From an uncultured Planctomycetota bacterium (GTDB lineage Bacteria; Planctomycetota; Brocadiia; CAIUPP01): a DNA stretch of 64,000 nucleotides. Of this stretch, positions 51,053 through 61,658 are shown one piece after another. The notes beneath the pieces are model-generated. The model saw nothing but the letters and a program-made list of their open reading frames with translations, was not told where the DNA came from and did not search any database. Made by a program: the position numbers and the translations under genes. The stretch is from NCBI GenBank assembly GCA_903901045.1, contig CAIUPP010000130.1, forward strand, positions 1-64,000. The letters are read 5' to 3'. Within the stretch, counting starts at the first letter, position 1; the number at the start of each line of letters is the position of its first letter.

Positions 51053-52753
51053 ATGAAGAACCCCTTCGTTGAAGAGATCGCGCGCCAGCTCGCCGGGCCG
51101 ACCGGCCTTGCCCCCGACCAGGTCGCCCGGTCGCTGAGCATCCCGCCCGCCGAGACGCAGACCGACTACGCCTTCCCCTGTTTCGCGCTGGCCAAAACGA
51201 AGCGCCTGAAGCCCACGGAGATCGCGCAGGAGCTCGCGCAGCACGTGCATCCCGGCGAGTGGATCGAATCCGCCGCCGTGAATGGCCCGTACCTGAACTT
51301 CCGCGTCGCGCGCGGCAAGTTCATCGCCTGGGCGCTGGAGCGCGTCCGCGAAGAGAAGACCTCCTACGGCTGCTCCGACGAAGGCGCGGGCCGGACGGTG
51401 GTCGTCGAATTCTCCAGCCCGAACATCGCCAAGCACCTCGGCGTCCACCACATCCGCAGCACCATGATCGGCAACGCGCTCACCCATATCTTCACCGCGC
51501 TGGGGTACAAAGTCGTCTCTATCAACTTCCTCGGCGACTGGGGAACGCAGTTCGGCATCCTCATGGCCGCCTACCGCAAGTGGGGAACCGCCGCCACGCT
51601 CGAAGGGGACGCCGTCAGCAACCTCAACGCGCTCTACGTGCGGTTCAACCAGGAGGCGAAAGAGAACCCCGCGCTGCGCGACGAGGGACGCGCGTGGTTC
51701 AAGCGCCTCGAAGATGGCGACGCGGAAGCCGTCGCGCTCTGGGAGCAGTTCCGCGCCATCAGCCTCGCGGAATTCCAGAAGGTGTACGACCTGCTCGGCG
51801 TCAAGTTCGAGGTGCTCAGCGGCGAATCGCTCTACGACAAACTCATGCCCGCGACCATCGCGCGGCTGGAGAAACTCGGGCTGGCCAAGATCGACCAGGG
51901 GGCGCTGATCGTCGACCTCTCGACGCACAAGATGCCCCCCGTGATTCTCCGAAAGTCCGACGGTGCGACGCTTTACGACACCCGCGACATCGCCGCCGCC
52001 GAGGATCGCTGGGAGAAGTACCATTTCGCGCGCATGGCGTACGTCGTCGGCGGCGAGCAGAAACTGCACTTCCGCCAGATCTTCACCACGCTGCAAATGA
52101 TGGGCTACGACTGGGCGAAGGAGTGCGTCCACGTGGACTTCGGCATGCTGCGTTTTCAGGGAGCCAAGATGTCCGGCCGGCAGGGGCAGGTGGTGATGCT
52201 GCGCCAGGTGCTCACCGAGGCCATCGACCGCGCGCGCCAGGCCATCGACCAGAAGAACCCCGCGCTGCCGAACAAGGAAGCCGTCGCCGCCGCCGTCGGC
52301 ATCGGCGCGGTGGTCTTCAACGACCTCAAGCGCCAGCGCTCAAAAGATGTGGACTTCGACTGGGACGCCATCCTCAGCTTCGAGGGGGAGACCGGACCGT
52401 ACGTCCAGTACGCGCACGTGCGCCTCTGCAGCATCCTGCGCAAATACGGTCAGCCCGTGGACGCCGCCGCCGACCTCTCGCTGCTCACCGAGCCGGAGGA
52501 ATTCGCGCTGGCCAAAGCGCTCGCCGACTTCAACAGCGTCATCCGCCGCGCCGCCGACGGCTGCGAGCCCTCCGCCGTCAGCCAGTATCTCCTGGAGCTC
52601 TGCGGCCTTTTCAGCACCTACTACCACAAGCACAAGGTGCTCACCGAGGACGCCCCCCTCACCGCCGCGCGCATCCGCCTGGTCGACTCCCTCCGCCAGG
52701 TCATCGCCAACGGACTGCGCCTGCTGGGAATGCAGACGCCAGAGGAGATGTAG
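51053..52753 (+). CDS. argS: Arginyl-tRNA synthetase
   Basis: A 566-residue class Ia synthetase that attaches arginine to tRNA-Arg. The N-terminal additional domain is followed by SSPNIAKHLGVHHIRSTMIG, which holds the HIGH-equivalent. The catalytic core includes NFLGDWGTQFG and the KMSKS-equivalent GAKMSGRQGQVVML, followed by DFDWDAILSFEGETGPYVQY and a helical anticodon-binding end. The usual HVGH is replaced by GVHH, so the first histidine is displaced. The leader contains the GTCC-rich degenerate repeat and a GAGAGAGAAT stretch. ATG 51053 follows GAGAGAGAA. Confidence 0.94.
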   Translation: MKNPFVEEIARQLAGPTGLAPDQVARSLSIPPAETQTDYAFPCFALAKTKRLKPTEIAQELAQHVHPGEWIESAAVNGPYLNFRVARGKFIAWALERVREEKTSYGCSDEGAGRTVVVEFSSPNIAKHLGVHHIRSTMIGNALTHIFTALGYKVVSINFLGDWGTQFGILMAAYRKWGTAATLEGDAVSNLNALYVRFNQEAKENPALRDEGRAWFKRLEDGDAEAVALWEQFRAISLAEFQKVYDLLGVKFEVLSGESLYDKLMPATIARLEKLGLAKIDQGALIVDLSTHKMPPVILRKSDGATLYDTRDIAAAEDRWEKYHFARMAYVVGGEQKLHFRQIFTTLQMMGYDWAKECVHVDFGMLRFQGAKMSGRQGQVVMLRQVLTEAIDRARQAIDQKNPALPNKEAVAAAVGIGAVVFNDLKRQRSKDVDFDWDAILSFEGETGPYVQYAHVRLCSILRKYGQPVDAAADLSLLTEPEEFALAKALADFNSVIRRAADGCEPSAVSQYLLELCGLFSTYYHKHKVLTEDAPLTAARIRLVDSLRQVIANGLRLLGMQTPEEM

Positions 52754-53065
52754 AGAGTGTAGATTGCCCGGCACGCATCGTGCGCCGGAGCCGCAGGTGG
52801 CGCGGACTATCCAGTCCGCGTTGCGGGCCAACGGCCCGCAAAGGTCTCGCCAACGGCTTATCCCCATGCGCGTTACGACAAAGTTGGGTTCGTTTCGCAA
52901 TTTCGCTGTAGCCCCCGACTCCCTCCACCACCTTAAGTTCCGCTCGCCCCGTCTTCGCAGAAGATGCCCCTCCACCCTCATCAGGATTCGTAAGGCAAGC
53001 GAGCATTTCGCCCCGTCCTTGCGACCGGCGCAATCGGCGGATGGCGTTCATACGTCGGCCCGGCG
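52754..53065. other. Intergenic region after argS
   Basis: A 312-bp gap between convergent genes. It holds a GGCGCGGACTATCC/GTCCGCG dyad (52800-52822), a GCGGGCC/GGCCCGC dyad (52823-52839), and a tract that translates backwards as LRNEPNFV-like repeat text (52867-52900). No gene or terminator was identified. Confidence 0.45.
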
Positions 53066-54106
53066 CTACGTCGGCTGCTGCCCCAGCGCCCGCTGCGCGC
53101 ACTGCCATGCTTTCTTGAACTCGATGATCGCCGCCGCGACCCTGCCCTCCGCCGCCAGCGCCTGACCGTTGGCGTAATACTCATTCGCCTTTGCCGCCGC
53201 GGGAATTTCCTGATCGCTGATCGCGTTGATCGCCGTCAGGGCGAGCTGATCGGCCGCCGCGACGAGGTCGTCCATGGCGTCCTGCGCATCCTGTTGAATG
53301 AGGGCGTCGGCCCCCTCTCGCTCCGTAATCGCCTTGGGATGCTTCACGGCCGAGGCGAGCTTGTCAAAGACCGCCTCTCCCTTCCGGCGGTCGAGCGTGT
53401 CCTCGTCCAGCCAGCGGGTCGTCAGGAGGCCGTCTTGAATATCCCGGTAGGCTTTCCAGAGGAGCATATCCTGCCAGGCGTCCCCGGTGGGCCGGTCGGC
53501 GATCACGCTTCCCCGCGCCCTCAGCACCTTGGCTCGCGCCGAGCGGGCCGCGAGGTCGGCATCCGCCGTGAAGTTGTCCATAAGCACCCAGTCGCCCCCG
53601 CCCAGGCTTTGCACCACGACCCGCTTGATCCCCTTCGCGCGGATTCCGAAATAGTCCCCCGCATTGCTGCCCACCAGCGGCGGCATGTCCAGCGTCTCGA
53701 TCACCGCGCCATCCGAATCGTACGCCGTGATGCGCCACCAGACGTCGGACGCCCCCCAGAGAAACGCAAAGGCGTTGACCCTGCGGGACAAGTCGATCAC
53801 CAGAATGGTTGCCGCCGCCTCATCCGGCCCGGTATACAGCGCGCACGCCCCCCGGGTGTTGTAGCCCCCCATGAAGAAGCCGCCGCCGATGTAGAACGGC
53901 GCGTTGCCCGAGAAAGTCGCGCCATCGATCGTCACCGGCGCGGGGAAGACTCCGGTGGGGCCGGAGTCGAAGTTGACGACGCTTCCCCCCTTCACGACAT
54001 CGCTGGGGTCTCCCTGTCCCGTGATCGGAGCCGCGCGGAGAGCCGACGCGCCGAAGAACGCCATCGCCGCCACTGCACAGGCCCAGCCCACCCGCTTCCC
54101 TCGCAT
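53066..54106 (-). CDS. Secreted protein with beta-sandwich and helical C-terminus
   Basis: A 346-residue exported protein. The signal peptide is RGKRVGWACAVAAMAFFGAS followed by ALRAAP. A beta-sandwich (about 35-185) shows VVNFDSGPTG, the glycine-rich FYIGGGFFMGGYN, ITAYDSDGAVIETLDMP, and GIKRVVVQSLGGGDWVLMDNFTA, as in the exported beta-domains common in PEP-CTERM-like proteins, although no sorting tail is present. The C-terminal 140 residues are helical and alanine-rich, with two repeat-like helical hairpins. ATG 54106 has AGGAG seven bases upstream. Function unknown. Confidence 0.7.
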   Translation of the reverse strand: MRGKRVGWACAVAAMAFFGASALRAAPITGQGDPSDVVKGGSVVNFDSGPTGVFPAPVTIDGATFSGNAPFYIGGGFFMGGYNTRGACALYTGPDEAAATILVIDLSRRVNAFAFLWGASDVWWRITAYDSDGAVIETLDMPPLVGSNAGDYFGIRAKGIKRVVVQSLGGGDWVLMDNFTADADLAARSARAKVLRARGSVIADRPTGDAWQDMLLWKAYRDIQDGLLTTRWLDEDTLDRRKGEAVFDKLASAVKHPKAITEREGADALIQQDAQDAMDDLVAAADQLALTAINAISDQEIPAAAKANEYYANGQALAAEGRVAAAIIEFKKAWQCAQRALGQQPT

Positions 54107-54481
54107 GACGTGACTCCTATCCAAGAGGTCTGCCAACAATGCACGGAGTCCGACCCAGCCCGGCCTTTCGCGCGATAGCCGCCTCTTCTCCCCGCGGCCA
54201 ACCGGCCGGACGATATCATATATTTCGCCGGAAAGACAAGCGGAAAACCGCCGCGCGCGTAGTGTATCACATACGCGCGGGACGAGTTGCCCCTTTGTCA
54301 CCCTCAGCGAAGCGAAGGGTCTTTCGGAGCGCTAACCGTTCGCCTTGCGAAAGATTCTTCGTCCGCCAACGGGCGGACTCAGAATGACTTCGCGCGTAAG
54401 TGATACACCTCCGCCCGCTCTCTTGACTGGCCCGCCCGCGTCGCATATCGTCGAAGCGATCCTCCCACTCCCGAGGCAACG
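54107..54481. other. Intergenic region between divergent genes
   Basis: A 375-bp gap dominated by the nested inverted-repeat element at 54262-54408. No promoter matching consensus closely was found for either neighbour; the element may supply or disrupt regulation. Confidence 0.45.
54262..54408. repeat. 147-bp nested inverted-repeat element
   Basis: The outer arms GTGTATCACATACGCGCG (54262-54279) and CGCGCGTAAGTGATACAC (54391-54408) are inverted repeats with one mismatch. The inner arms run from GTCACCCTCAGCGAAGCGAA (54297) and return as GCGAAAGATTCTTCG...CAGAATGAC (to 54388). It encodes nothing. The layout suggests one palindromic repeat inserted into another or a small MITE. Confidence 0.6.
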
Positions 54482-56398
<1,917 letters not shown>

Positions 56399-56603
56399 GT
56401 TGATAAGTCAGCGGCTGCCATTAGTTGCCTCCTCCATCGGCGTCCATCGGCGGATGCCGTTCCTTCGCAACTCCACCCACCGCACCGGCTCATTTGCTCC
56501 TTCCCCGGCGAAAGGTACAATTAGCGCATTCAACTATGCGCAGTCCCCGAACTGCCGGACATCCCGGAGGTTGCGCCTTATCAAGCACATGGAGGAGTAC
56601 TTC

Positions 56604-57341
56604 TTGAATAGCCCGAGCACGCAGCCGCCCGAAGTCGCGCCTCTCCAATCCTGTCACGCCCGCCGGACCACCCGCGGCCGCATCTGGCAGACTCTCGGCG
56701 TGGCGCTGATATTCGGCGTGGCCATGGGGCTTCTGGAAGCCATCTGCGTCATCTACCTTCGCCACTTGCTCAGCCCTTCCGAAAATCCCGTCGCTGCGTT
56801 GAACCGCTTTCCCGTCGAACAAATAAGGGAAGCCAGCACCCTGGTGATGCTCCTGACCGTCGCCTGGCTCGCGGGATTCAACGCCCGGACGCGCCTGGCT
56901 TATTTCTCTCTGCTGTTCGGCATTTGGGACATTACTTACTATGTCGGGCTCAAATGGCTGGCGCACTGGCCGACCTCCTGGCTCGAATGGGACACATTGT
57001 TCCTGATCCCCGTCCCCTGGTACGGTCCCGTCCTTTCCGTGCTGCTGATCAGCGCCTATCTCGTCGGGGCCTGCGTTCTCTGCGTCCTCCGAGAAGACCG
57101 CGGCGCGCCCCTTCGCTGGCGTCCGCTCTCCCTCCTCTTGCAGATGGCCGCGCTCGGCTTCTGGTACTACTCCTTCACCAGCGACTCGGCAACCATCCGG
57201 GCTCACGGCCACGCGGGGGTAAGCTACCCATGGACCCTCCTGGCCTGCGGCCTGCTCTGCGGCTGCTTCAGCATGTTCCTGGCGATGCGTGCCGGAGCGG
57301 ACAAGCGCGCCCCAAACGCGCCGAGCCGTTCCCCCGCGTGA
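56604..57341 (+). CDS. Polytopic membrane protein of unknown function, TTG start
   Basis: A 245-residue protein with about seven membrane segments (for example TLGVALIFGVAMGLLEAICV, VLSVLLISAYLVGACVLCVL and LLACGLLCGCFSMFLAM). A conserved-looking region reads LFGIWDITYYVGLKWLAHWP followed by WLEWDTLFLIPVPWYGP. TTG 56604 is the best start: GGAGGAG lies exactly six bases upstream, whereas ATG 56589 overlaps that ribosome site. A TTGCTC, 16 bp, TACAAT promoter (56494-56521) precedes it. I do not recognise the family. It is followed 61 bp later by the ankyrin lipoprotein, which has its own TATAAT. Confidence 0.7.
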   Translation: MNSPSTQPPEVAPLQSCHARRTTRGRIWQTLGVALIFGVAMGLLEAICVIYLRHLLSPSENPVAALNRFPVEQIREASTLVMLLTVAWLAGFNARTRLAYFSLLFGIWDITYYVGLKWLAHWPTSWLEWDTLFLIPVPWYGPVLSVLLISAYLVGACVLCVLREDRGAPLRWRPLSLLLQMAALGFWYYSFTSDSATIRAHGHAGVSYPWTLLACGLLCGCFSMFLAMRAGADKRAPNAPSRSPA

Positions 57342-57349
57342 ATCCGGGG

Positions 57350-57355
57350 TATAAT
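57350..57355 (+). promoter_or_regulatory. -10 element of the ankyrin lipoprotein gene
   Basis: A perfect TATAAT 47 bp before the start codon. No convincing -35 hexamer lies 16-18 bp upstream, so an activator may be needed. Confidence 0.4.
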
Positions 57356-57402
57356 GTCGGTCGGGGGGATGTCCGGCACTTTCACCGTTCGGAGGAATTG
57401 CG

Positions 57403-57972
57403 ATGCGCAGAGTCATCATTCCGTTGATCTGTTTGGCTCTGACCGGCTGCGCCGCGCCCGGCGCGAAAGGGCACGAGGCCGTGAAAGCCGCGCAGGGGGC
57501 GCTCGTCGCGGCGGTGGACACCGGCGACGTTGCCGCGGCCGCGAAGATTCTCCGATCGAACCGGGGGCTTGCCGACACTTCAGACGGGCAGGGGGGCACG
57601 CTCCTTCTCGCTGCCGCCTTCAGGAATAACACCGCCATGGTCCGGCTGCTCCTGGCGAACGGCCCGGACGCCAACGCGCAGAAGCCCGACGGCTGGACGC
57701 CGCTGCTCTTCGCGGCGCGCAACGGGAACGCGGAAATCGCCCGGGCGCTCCTGGAGAAGGGGGCGCGGGTGGACATGCCCAAAACCGACGGCGGCACCCC
57801 GCTGCACACCGCGGCGTATGAAGGGAAGGCGGAGGTCGCCGCGCTCCTGATCTCCCACGGCGCCGACGTCAACGCCCGCAAGGCCGATGGCATGACCGCC
57901 CTGCGCCTCGCCGCATTAGGAAAGCACGAGGCGGTGATCGACCTGCTCAAGAGCCACGGCGCGAAGGAGTAG
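57403..57972 (+). CDS. Ankyrin-repeat lipoprotein
   Basis: A 189-residue protein. The signal peptide ends in the lipobox LTGC (residues 13-16), so the mature protein is probably lipid-anchored at a membrane. Four ankyrin units follow, with consensus features such as GGTLLLAAAFRNNTAMVRLL, GWTPLLFAARNGNAEIARAL, GGTPLHTAAYEGKAEVAALL and GMTALRLAALGKHEAVIDLL. Such repeats bind partner proteins and have no enzymatic activity of their own. ATG 57403 has GGAGGA six bases upstream. It ends just before a REP-like palindrome shared with the convergent DUF89 gene. Confidence 0.88.
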   Translation: MRRVIIPLICLALTGCAAPGAKGHEAVKAAQGALVAAVDTGDVAAAAKILRSNRGLADTSDGQGGTLLLAAAFRNNTAMVRLLLANGPDANAQKPDGWTPLLFAARNGNAEIARALLEKGARVDMPKTDGGTPLHTAAYEGKAEVAALLISHGADVNARKADGMTALRLAALGKHEAVIDLLKSHGAKE

Positions 57973-58032
57973 AAGCTGTTTTGTTCTGTTGAAACCATCC
58001 CGTCGGCGTCGTCTTCGGCGTGAGACACGGCT

Positions 58033-58069
58033 GGGACACAATACTTTCCTTCGGAAAGTTTTGTGTCCC
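58033..58069. repeat. REP-like palindrome, core copy C
   Basis: GGGACACAATACTTTCC, TTC, then GGAAAGTTTTGTGTCCC: the core hairpin of copies A and B without their outer flanks. It lies between convergent genes, 60 bp after the ankyrin stop and 19 bp before the DUF89 stop. Confidence 0.72.
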
Positions 58070-58088
58070 GATGGCTCCCCCGCGCGCG

Positions 58089-58949
58089 CTACTTCCCCCG
58101 TCCCCTGCTCCGGAGGAAAACGGTGTCCCCGTACTCCACCCCTATCTCCGCGGCAACTTCCGTGCACTTGGCCTTGAGGAGGAAGAAGATCTCCTCGAGC
58201 CGCTCGTTGAGCGTCTCGAAATTCCCCTGTCCCTTGGCGAGGATCAGGTCGGCCGAGGCGAACGCCTCGCGGAACTCCGCGCTGGTGTACTCCCACTCGA
58301 CCCCGATGTAGTCGCTGCCGGTCTCGATGACGCGGACGAGGCCGGTCAGCCCCACCGCGCGCGCATCCTCCATCGTCGCATCGTTGATGATGGGGCCCGA
58401 CTTGACGGAGGCGATGACCTCGCAATGCGGCTTAAGCTGCTCGATGAGGAGGCAGTCGAGGGCGATCTCCCCGGCGTTGTCGCACACGTACAGCAGCCGG
58501 CGGCATTGCCCGAGCCGTTTCGCGAACGCCTCGTAGTGGTCCAGCGTGATGGGATTGTCGGTGATGCGCGCGACGTCGCGCTCCAGGTCGAACACATGGC
58601 CGATGCCCAGGTCGATCACATTGCCGCTGAGCGCCGCCTTGACCGCCATGTGCAGCGGGTCGGGGGCGGAGGCAATCTTGCGCCGCAGCGCCGGCAGGAG
58701 CGAGAGGGCGAGGCGGTTCGTTTCGCGCTTGGCCGCGGCGAAGGGGTCGGCCACGCCGGCGATCTCCCGCGCCACATCGTACGAGACGCGGCTGAGGAAG
58801 GAAGGGGTGCGCTCCAAGTCGAGCCCCTGCATCCGGCGCAACAACTCCTCAAGCCCTCGCTGTTGCAGCGCCGGGTCCGGGGTGGACAGGCGCAGCGCGG
58901 CAAGGCCCTGCTTGACCAGGCAGGGATAGCAGGCAAGACGGCCTTTCAA
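58089..58949 (-). CDS. DUF89 damage-control phosphatase (ARMT1-like)
   Basis: A 286-residue protein of the DUF89 metal-dependent phosphatase family. The N-terminal cysteine pair is YPCLVKQGL-type (CYPC). The core metal site shows VCDNAGEIALD, and conserved strands include ASVKSGPIINDATMEDA, ETGSDYIGVEW and LAKGQGNFETL. Family members hydrolyse phosphosugars and damaged phosphometabolites such as fructose 1-phosphate. The prokaryotic subgroup has the CxxC near the N-terminus, as here. It lies 111 bp after the sugar isomerase gene with a perfect palindrome between, so it may be the last gene of the ABC/isomerase operon or separately expressed. Confidence 0.88.
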   Translation of the reverse strand: MKGRLACYPCLVKQGLAALRLSTPDPALQQRGLEELLRRMQGLDLERTPSFLSRVSYDVAREIAGVADPFAAAKRETNRLALSLLPALRRKIASAPDPLHMAVKAALSGNVIDLGIGHVFDLERDVARITDNPITLDHYEAFAKRLGQCRRLLYVCDNAGEIALDCLLIEQLKPHCEVIASVKSGPIINDATMEDARAVGLTGLVRVIETGSDYIGVEWEYTSAEFREAFASADLILAKGQGNFETLNERLEEIFFLLKAKCTEVAAEIGVEYGDTVFLRSRGRGK

Positions 58950-58971
58950 AATGCACTCCTATCTAAGCGCG

Positions 58972-58987
58972 ACGTGGCATGCCACGT
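58972..58987. repeat. 16-bp perfect palindrome, GCATGC core
   Basis: ACGTGGCATGCCACGT. It shares the GCATGC centre of the palindromes at 25264-25285, 39214-39233 and 49372-49391 but has its own arms. It lies upstream of the DUF89 start. Confidence 0.55.
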
Positions 58988-59060
58988 TATTGCGCGCACA
59001 TTAACCGCGCGAACGACCGAGCGGGCCGGGCTCCTCGCAATGACGGTCCTGGCGCACGGT

Positions 59061-59828
59061 TTACTTGAGGCCCATCTGATGCAGATTCTTCAGACTGATG
59101 GCGAGACTCTCGAAGGGGTCGCGCTCGCATTCATCCTGTTCGACGATGTACCAGCGCACCCCGGCGGCGCGCGCGGCCTCCAGAATGGGGGGCCAATTCA
59201 GGTTCCCTTCCCCCACCTCGGCGAAGATCGTCTTGTCGCGGCGATAGGTCATGTCCTTCAGATGGAGCAGCGTCTGGCGGCCGGCCAGCTTGCGGACCCA
59301 CGCGGCCGGGTCGCCGCCGCCGTGCTGAACCCAGTAGACATCCAGTTCCGCCTGCACGCAGAGGGGGTCGGTGTCGCCATAGATCATATCCATGATGAGT
59401 CGCCCGCCGAGCTTCTCGAACTCGAAGGAGTGGTTATGGTAGGAGAACGTCATCGCCGCCTCGCGCAACCGCCGCCCGGCGCGCTCCATATCCTTCACGA
59501 ATTTCGCCAGCGCGACGGGGTCGCGACGCGCCGCCTCGGGCATGGAGCCGATCGCTGAGTTCGGGCAGCCGAGGATCTTGTGCTCTTCAATCAACTGCTC
59601 GGTCTGCTCGAAAGCCTTCTGCGCGTTGACGTGCGTGGCGCAGATGACGAGCCCCGTGTCGTCGGAAATCTTGCGCAGTTCCTTCGGTTCGATGGGGCCC
59701 AGGCCCGAAGCCTGCGCGGCGTCGTAGCCGAGCTTCTTCACCTTCTTGAAGGTCGCTGCAATATCCGCCGGGGTCTTCAGGAACGCACGCAGGGTGTACA
59801 ATTGCGCCGCCAATACGGTGTCCGACAT
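59061..59828 (-). CDS. Sugar phosphate isomerase/epimerase-family protein
   Basis: A 255-residue xylose-isomerase-like TIM barrel. It begins AAQLYTLRAFLKTPADIAAT and shows the motifs VICATHVNA, FSYHNHSFEFEKL (a signature pair of histidines), QAELDVYWVQHGG, LLHLKDM and the late EVGEGNLNW with the metal-binding glutamate. Members isomerise or epimerise sugars and inositols, or dehydrate 2-keto-inositols. It starts 19 bp after the permease stop, so it is probably on the same transcript as the ABC transporter. No export signal is present. Substrate unknown. Confidence 0.85.
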   Translation of the reverse strand: MSDTVLAAQLYTLRAFLKTPADIAATFKKVKKLGYDAAQASGLGPIEPKELRKISDDTGLVICATHVNAQKAFEQTEQLIEEHKILGCPNSAIGSMPEAARRDPVALAKFVKDMERAGRRLREAAMTFSYHNHSFEFEKLGGRLIMDMIYGDTDPLCVQAELDVYWVQHGGGDPAAWVRKLAGRQTLLHLKDMTYRRDKTIFAEVGEGNLNWPPILEAARAAGVRWYIVEQDECERDPFESLAISLKNLHQMGLK

Positions 59829-59847
59829 GGTCTTTCCTCTCCAGAAA

Positions 59848-60858
59848 TTAACGCCGTCGTCCGAGCAATATCTTGATGAACAGCACGCCGCCCACGATGG
59901 CGGTGATCACTCCCACGGGGATTTCCTGCTTGCTGAACAGGGTGCGCCCCACGGTATCGCATAGCGCCAGAAACGCGCCGCCCAGCAGGAAGCTGGCGGG
60001 CAGCACGATGCGCTGGTCGTAGCCGCTGAGCCGCCGCACGGCGTGCGGGATGATGAGCCCGACGAAGCCGATCGGCCCCGCCAGCGAGACCACCGCGGCG
60101 ATGGTCAGCCCGCTGCCGACGAACGTAAGTCGCTGCACCTGCGCGACTTGCACGCCATGCCCCGCCGCCATTTCCTCGCCGAGCGACAGATGGTTCAGCG
60201 GACCGGCCTGCATGAACAGCAGCGCCAGCCCCGGCAGCAGCAGCGGCAGCACCGGCCCCATCTCGCGATAGCCGACGATGTCGAGGCCCCCCATGAGCCA
60301 GCGGTCCATGCTGATGAGGTTATACGGATCGGCGACGTAGCGGATGAGCATGATGAGCCCGGCGGAGAGGATGCTGATGGTCACCCCCGCCAGCAGCAGC
60401 GTGTTCATGGACATGCCGTGCGGGCGGCGCGCGACGACGTACACGAGGCCGAGGCTGATGGCCGCTCCGACGAAGGAGCAGAGCTGGAGGGAGCTGAACG
60501 GCCCGAAGGAAATCGCCAGCCCCGGCACGGAGAGCGCCAGCACCGCGCCGACGGCGGAGCCGCCGGTGATCCCCAGCGTAAACGGGTCGGCCAGCGGGTT
60601 GCGCAGGATCACCTGGAAGCAGGCTCCCACCAGCGCCAGCGTGCCCCCCGCCAGCAGCGCCAGCAGGACGCGCGGAACGCGCAACTGAAGCAGGATGCTC
60701 CCGAAATCCGGATGCCCCGCCAGAAGGCGCTTGATCTGCGCCGACGCCTCCACCGGCTCGCGCCCGACGAAGGGGCAGACCAGGAACGCCGCCAGGAAGA
60801 GCGCCGCGTAAATCGCCATCACCCAGGTCCAGCGTCGCGCGGTGAGCGGTGCGCTCAT
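59848..60858 (-). CDS. FecCD/BtuC-family ABC transporter permease
   Basis: A 336-residue permease with about ten membrane segments. It shows the family patterns RVPRVLLALLAGGTLALVGA, FQVILRNPLADPFTLGITGG, GFVGLIIPHAVRRLSGYDQR (the ATPase-contact loop) and the C-terminal EIPVGVITAIVGGVLFIKIL. It would form the homodimeric channel for cobalamin, haem or ferric siderophore uptake. ATG 60858 overlaps the ATPase stop by four bases. The order binding protein, ATPase, permease differs from the more common binding protein, permease, ATPase. Confidence 0.92.
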   Translation of the reverse strand: MSAPLTARRWTWVMAIYAALFLAAFLVCPFVGREPVEASAQIKRLLAGHPDFGSILLQLRVPRVLLALLAGGTLALVGACFQVILRNPLADPFTLGITGGSAVGAVLALSVPGLAISFGPFSSLQLCSFVGAAISLGLVYVVARRPHGMSMNTLLLAGVTISILSAGLIMLIRYVADPYNLISMDRWLMGGLDIVGYREMGPVLPLLLPGLALLFMQAGPLNHLSLGEEMAAGHGVQVAQVQRLTFVGSGLTIAAVVSLAGPIGFVGLIIPHAVRRLSGYDQRIVLPASFLLGGAFLALCDTVGRTLFSKQEIPVGVITAIVGGVLFIKILLGRRR

Positions 60859-61658
60859 GGCGTCCCTCCCGGCAGGCCCGGCAGCACGATGGGCCGGCCC
60901 GTCCGCGAATCGCGGTCCACGTGCACCGATTCCCCGTACACCTCCGCCAGCGTCTCCTGCCGCAGCACCTCCTCGGCATTCCCCTCGCGCACCGCACCGC
61001 CGCGGGACAGGAGAAGCAGCCGGTCGCAATAGAGCGAGGCGATATTCAAATCGTGAGTGACCACCGCGACGGCGATCCCCGTCCCCCCCAACTCGCGCAG
61101 CAGCCGGAAGAAACGCGCCTGATGGTGGATGTCCAGCGCGCTGGTGGGCTCGTCCAGCAGCAGCACGCGCGGCTCCTGCGCCAGCACCGAGGCGAGGAAA
61201 ACACGCTGCCGCTCGCCGCCGGAAAGCCGCGAAAGCGACCGCGCGCGATACTCCAGCGTCTCCGTCCGGCGCATCGCCGATTCCACAATGCGCGCATCCT
61301 CCGGCCGCAGGAACCCCAGCCCCGCCAGGTGCGGGAAGCGCCCCATGCTCACCGCCTCCTCCACCGAGTAGTCGAACGCCGACTGCACCTGCTGCGGCAG
61401 ATAGCCCAGCGTGCGGGCCACCTCGCGCCGCGGCAGCGACTCCATGTCGCGCCCCTCCAGGCGCACCTTCCCCTGGCGCGGCGGCAGGATGCCCGCCGCG
61501 ATGCGCAGCAGCGTGCTTTTCCCCGATCCGTTGGGCCCGATGATCGCCAGAATCTCCCCCGCTCGCGCCTCGAAGGAGAGCCCCGCCAGTTCCCACTCCG
61601 AGGCTTCGTAGCGGTAGCCGACTCCTTGCACGCTGAGCAGTCCGGGCGTGGCGTTCAT
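60855..61658 (-). CDS. Cobalamin/siderophore-type ABC transporter ATPase
   Basis: A 267-residue ATP-binding subunit. Walker A GPNGSGKST is at residues 41-49, the Q-loop is LGYLPQQVQSAFDYSVEEAV, the signature is LSGGERQRVFLASVLAQEP, Walker B is VLLLDEPTSALD, and the switch histidine is in VVTHDLN. It powers uptake through the adjacent BtuC/FecCD-type permease. ATG 61658 overlaps the stop of the binding-protein gene by four bases, and its own stop overlaps the permease start, so the three subunits are translationally coupled. Confidence 0.93.
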   Translation of the reverse strand: MNATPGLLSVQGVGYRYEASEWELAGLSFEARAGEILAIIGPNGSGKSTLLRIAAGILPPRQGKVRLEGRDMESLPRREVARTLGYLPQQVQSAFDYSVEEAVSMGRFPHLAGLGFLRPEDARIVESAMRRTETLEYRARSLSRLSGGERQRVFLASVLAQEPRVLLLDEPTSALDIHHQARFFRLLRELGGTGIAVAVVTHDLNIASLYCDRLLLLSRGGAVREGNAEEVLRQETLAEVYGESVHVDRDSRTGRPIVLPGLPGGTP

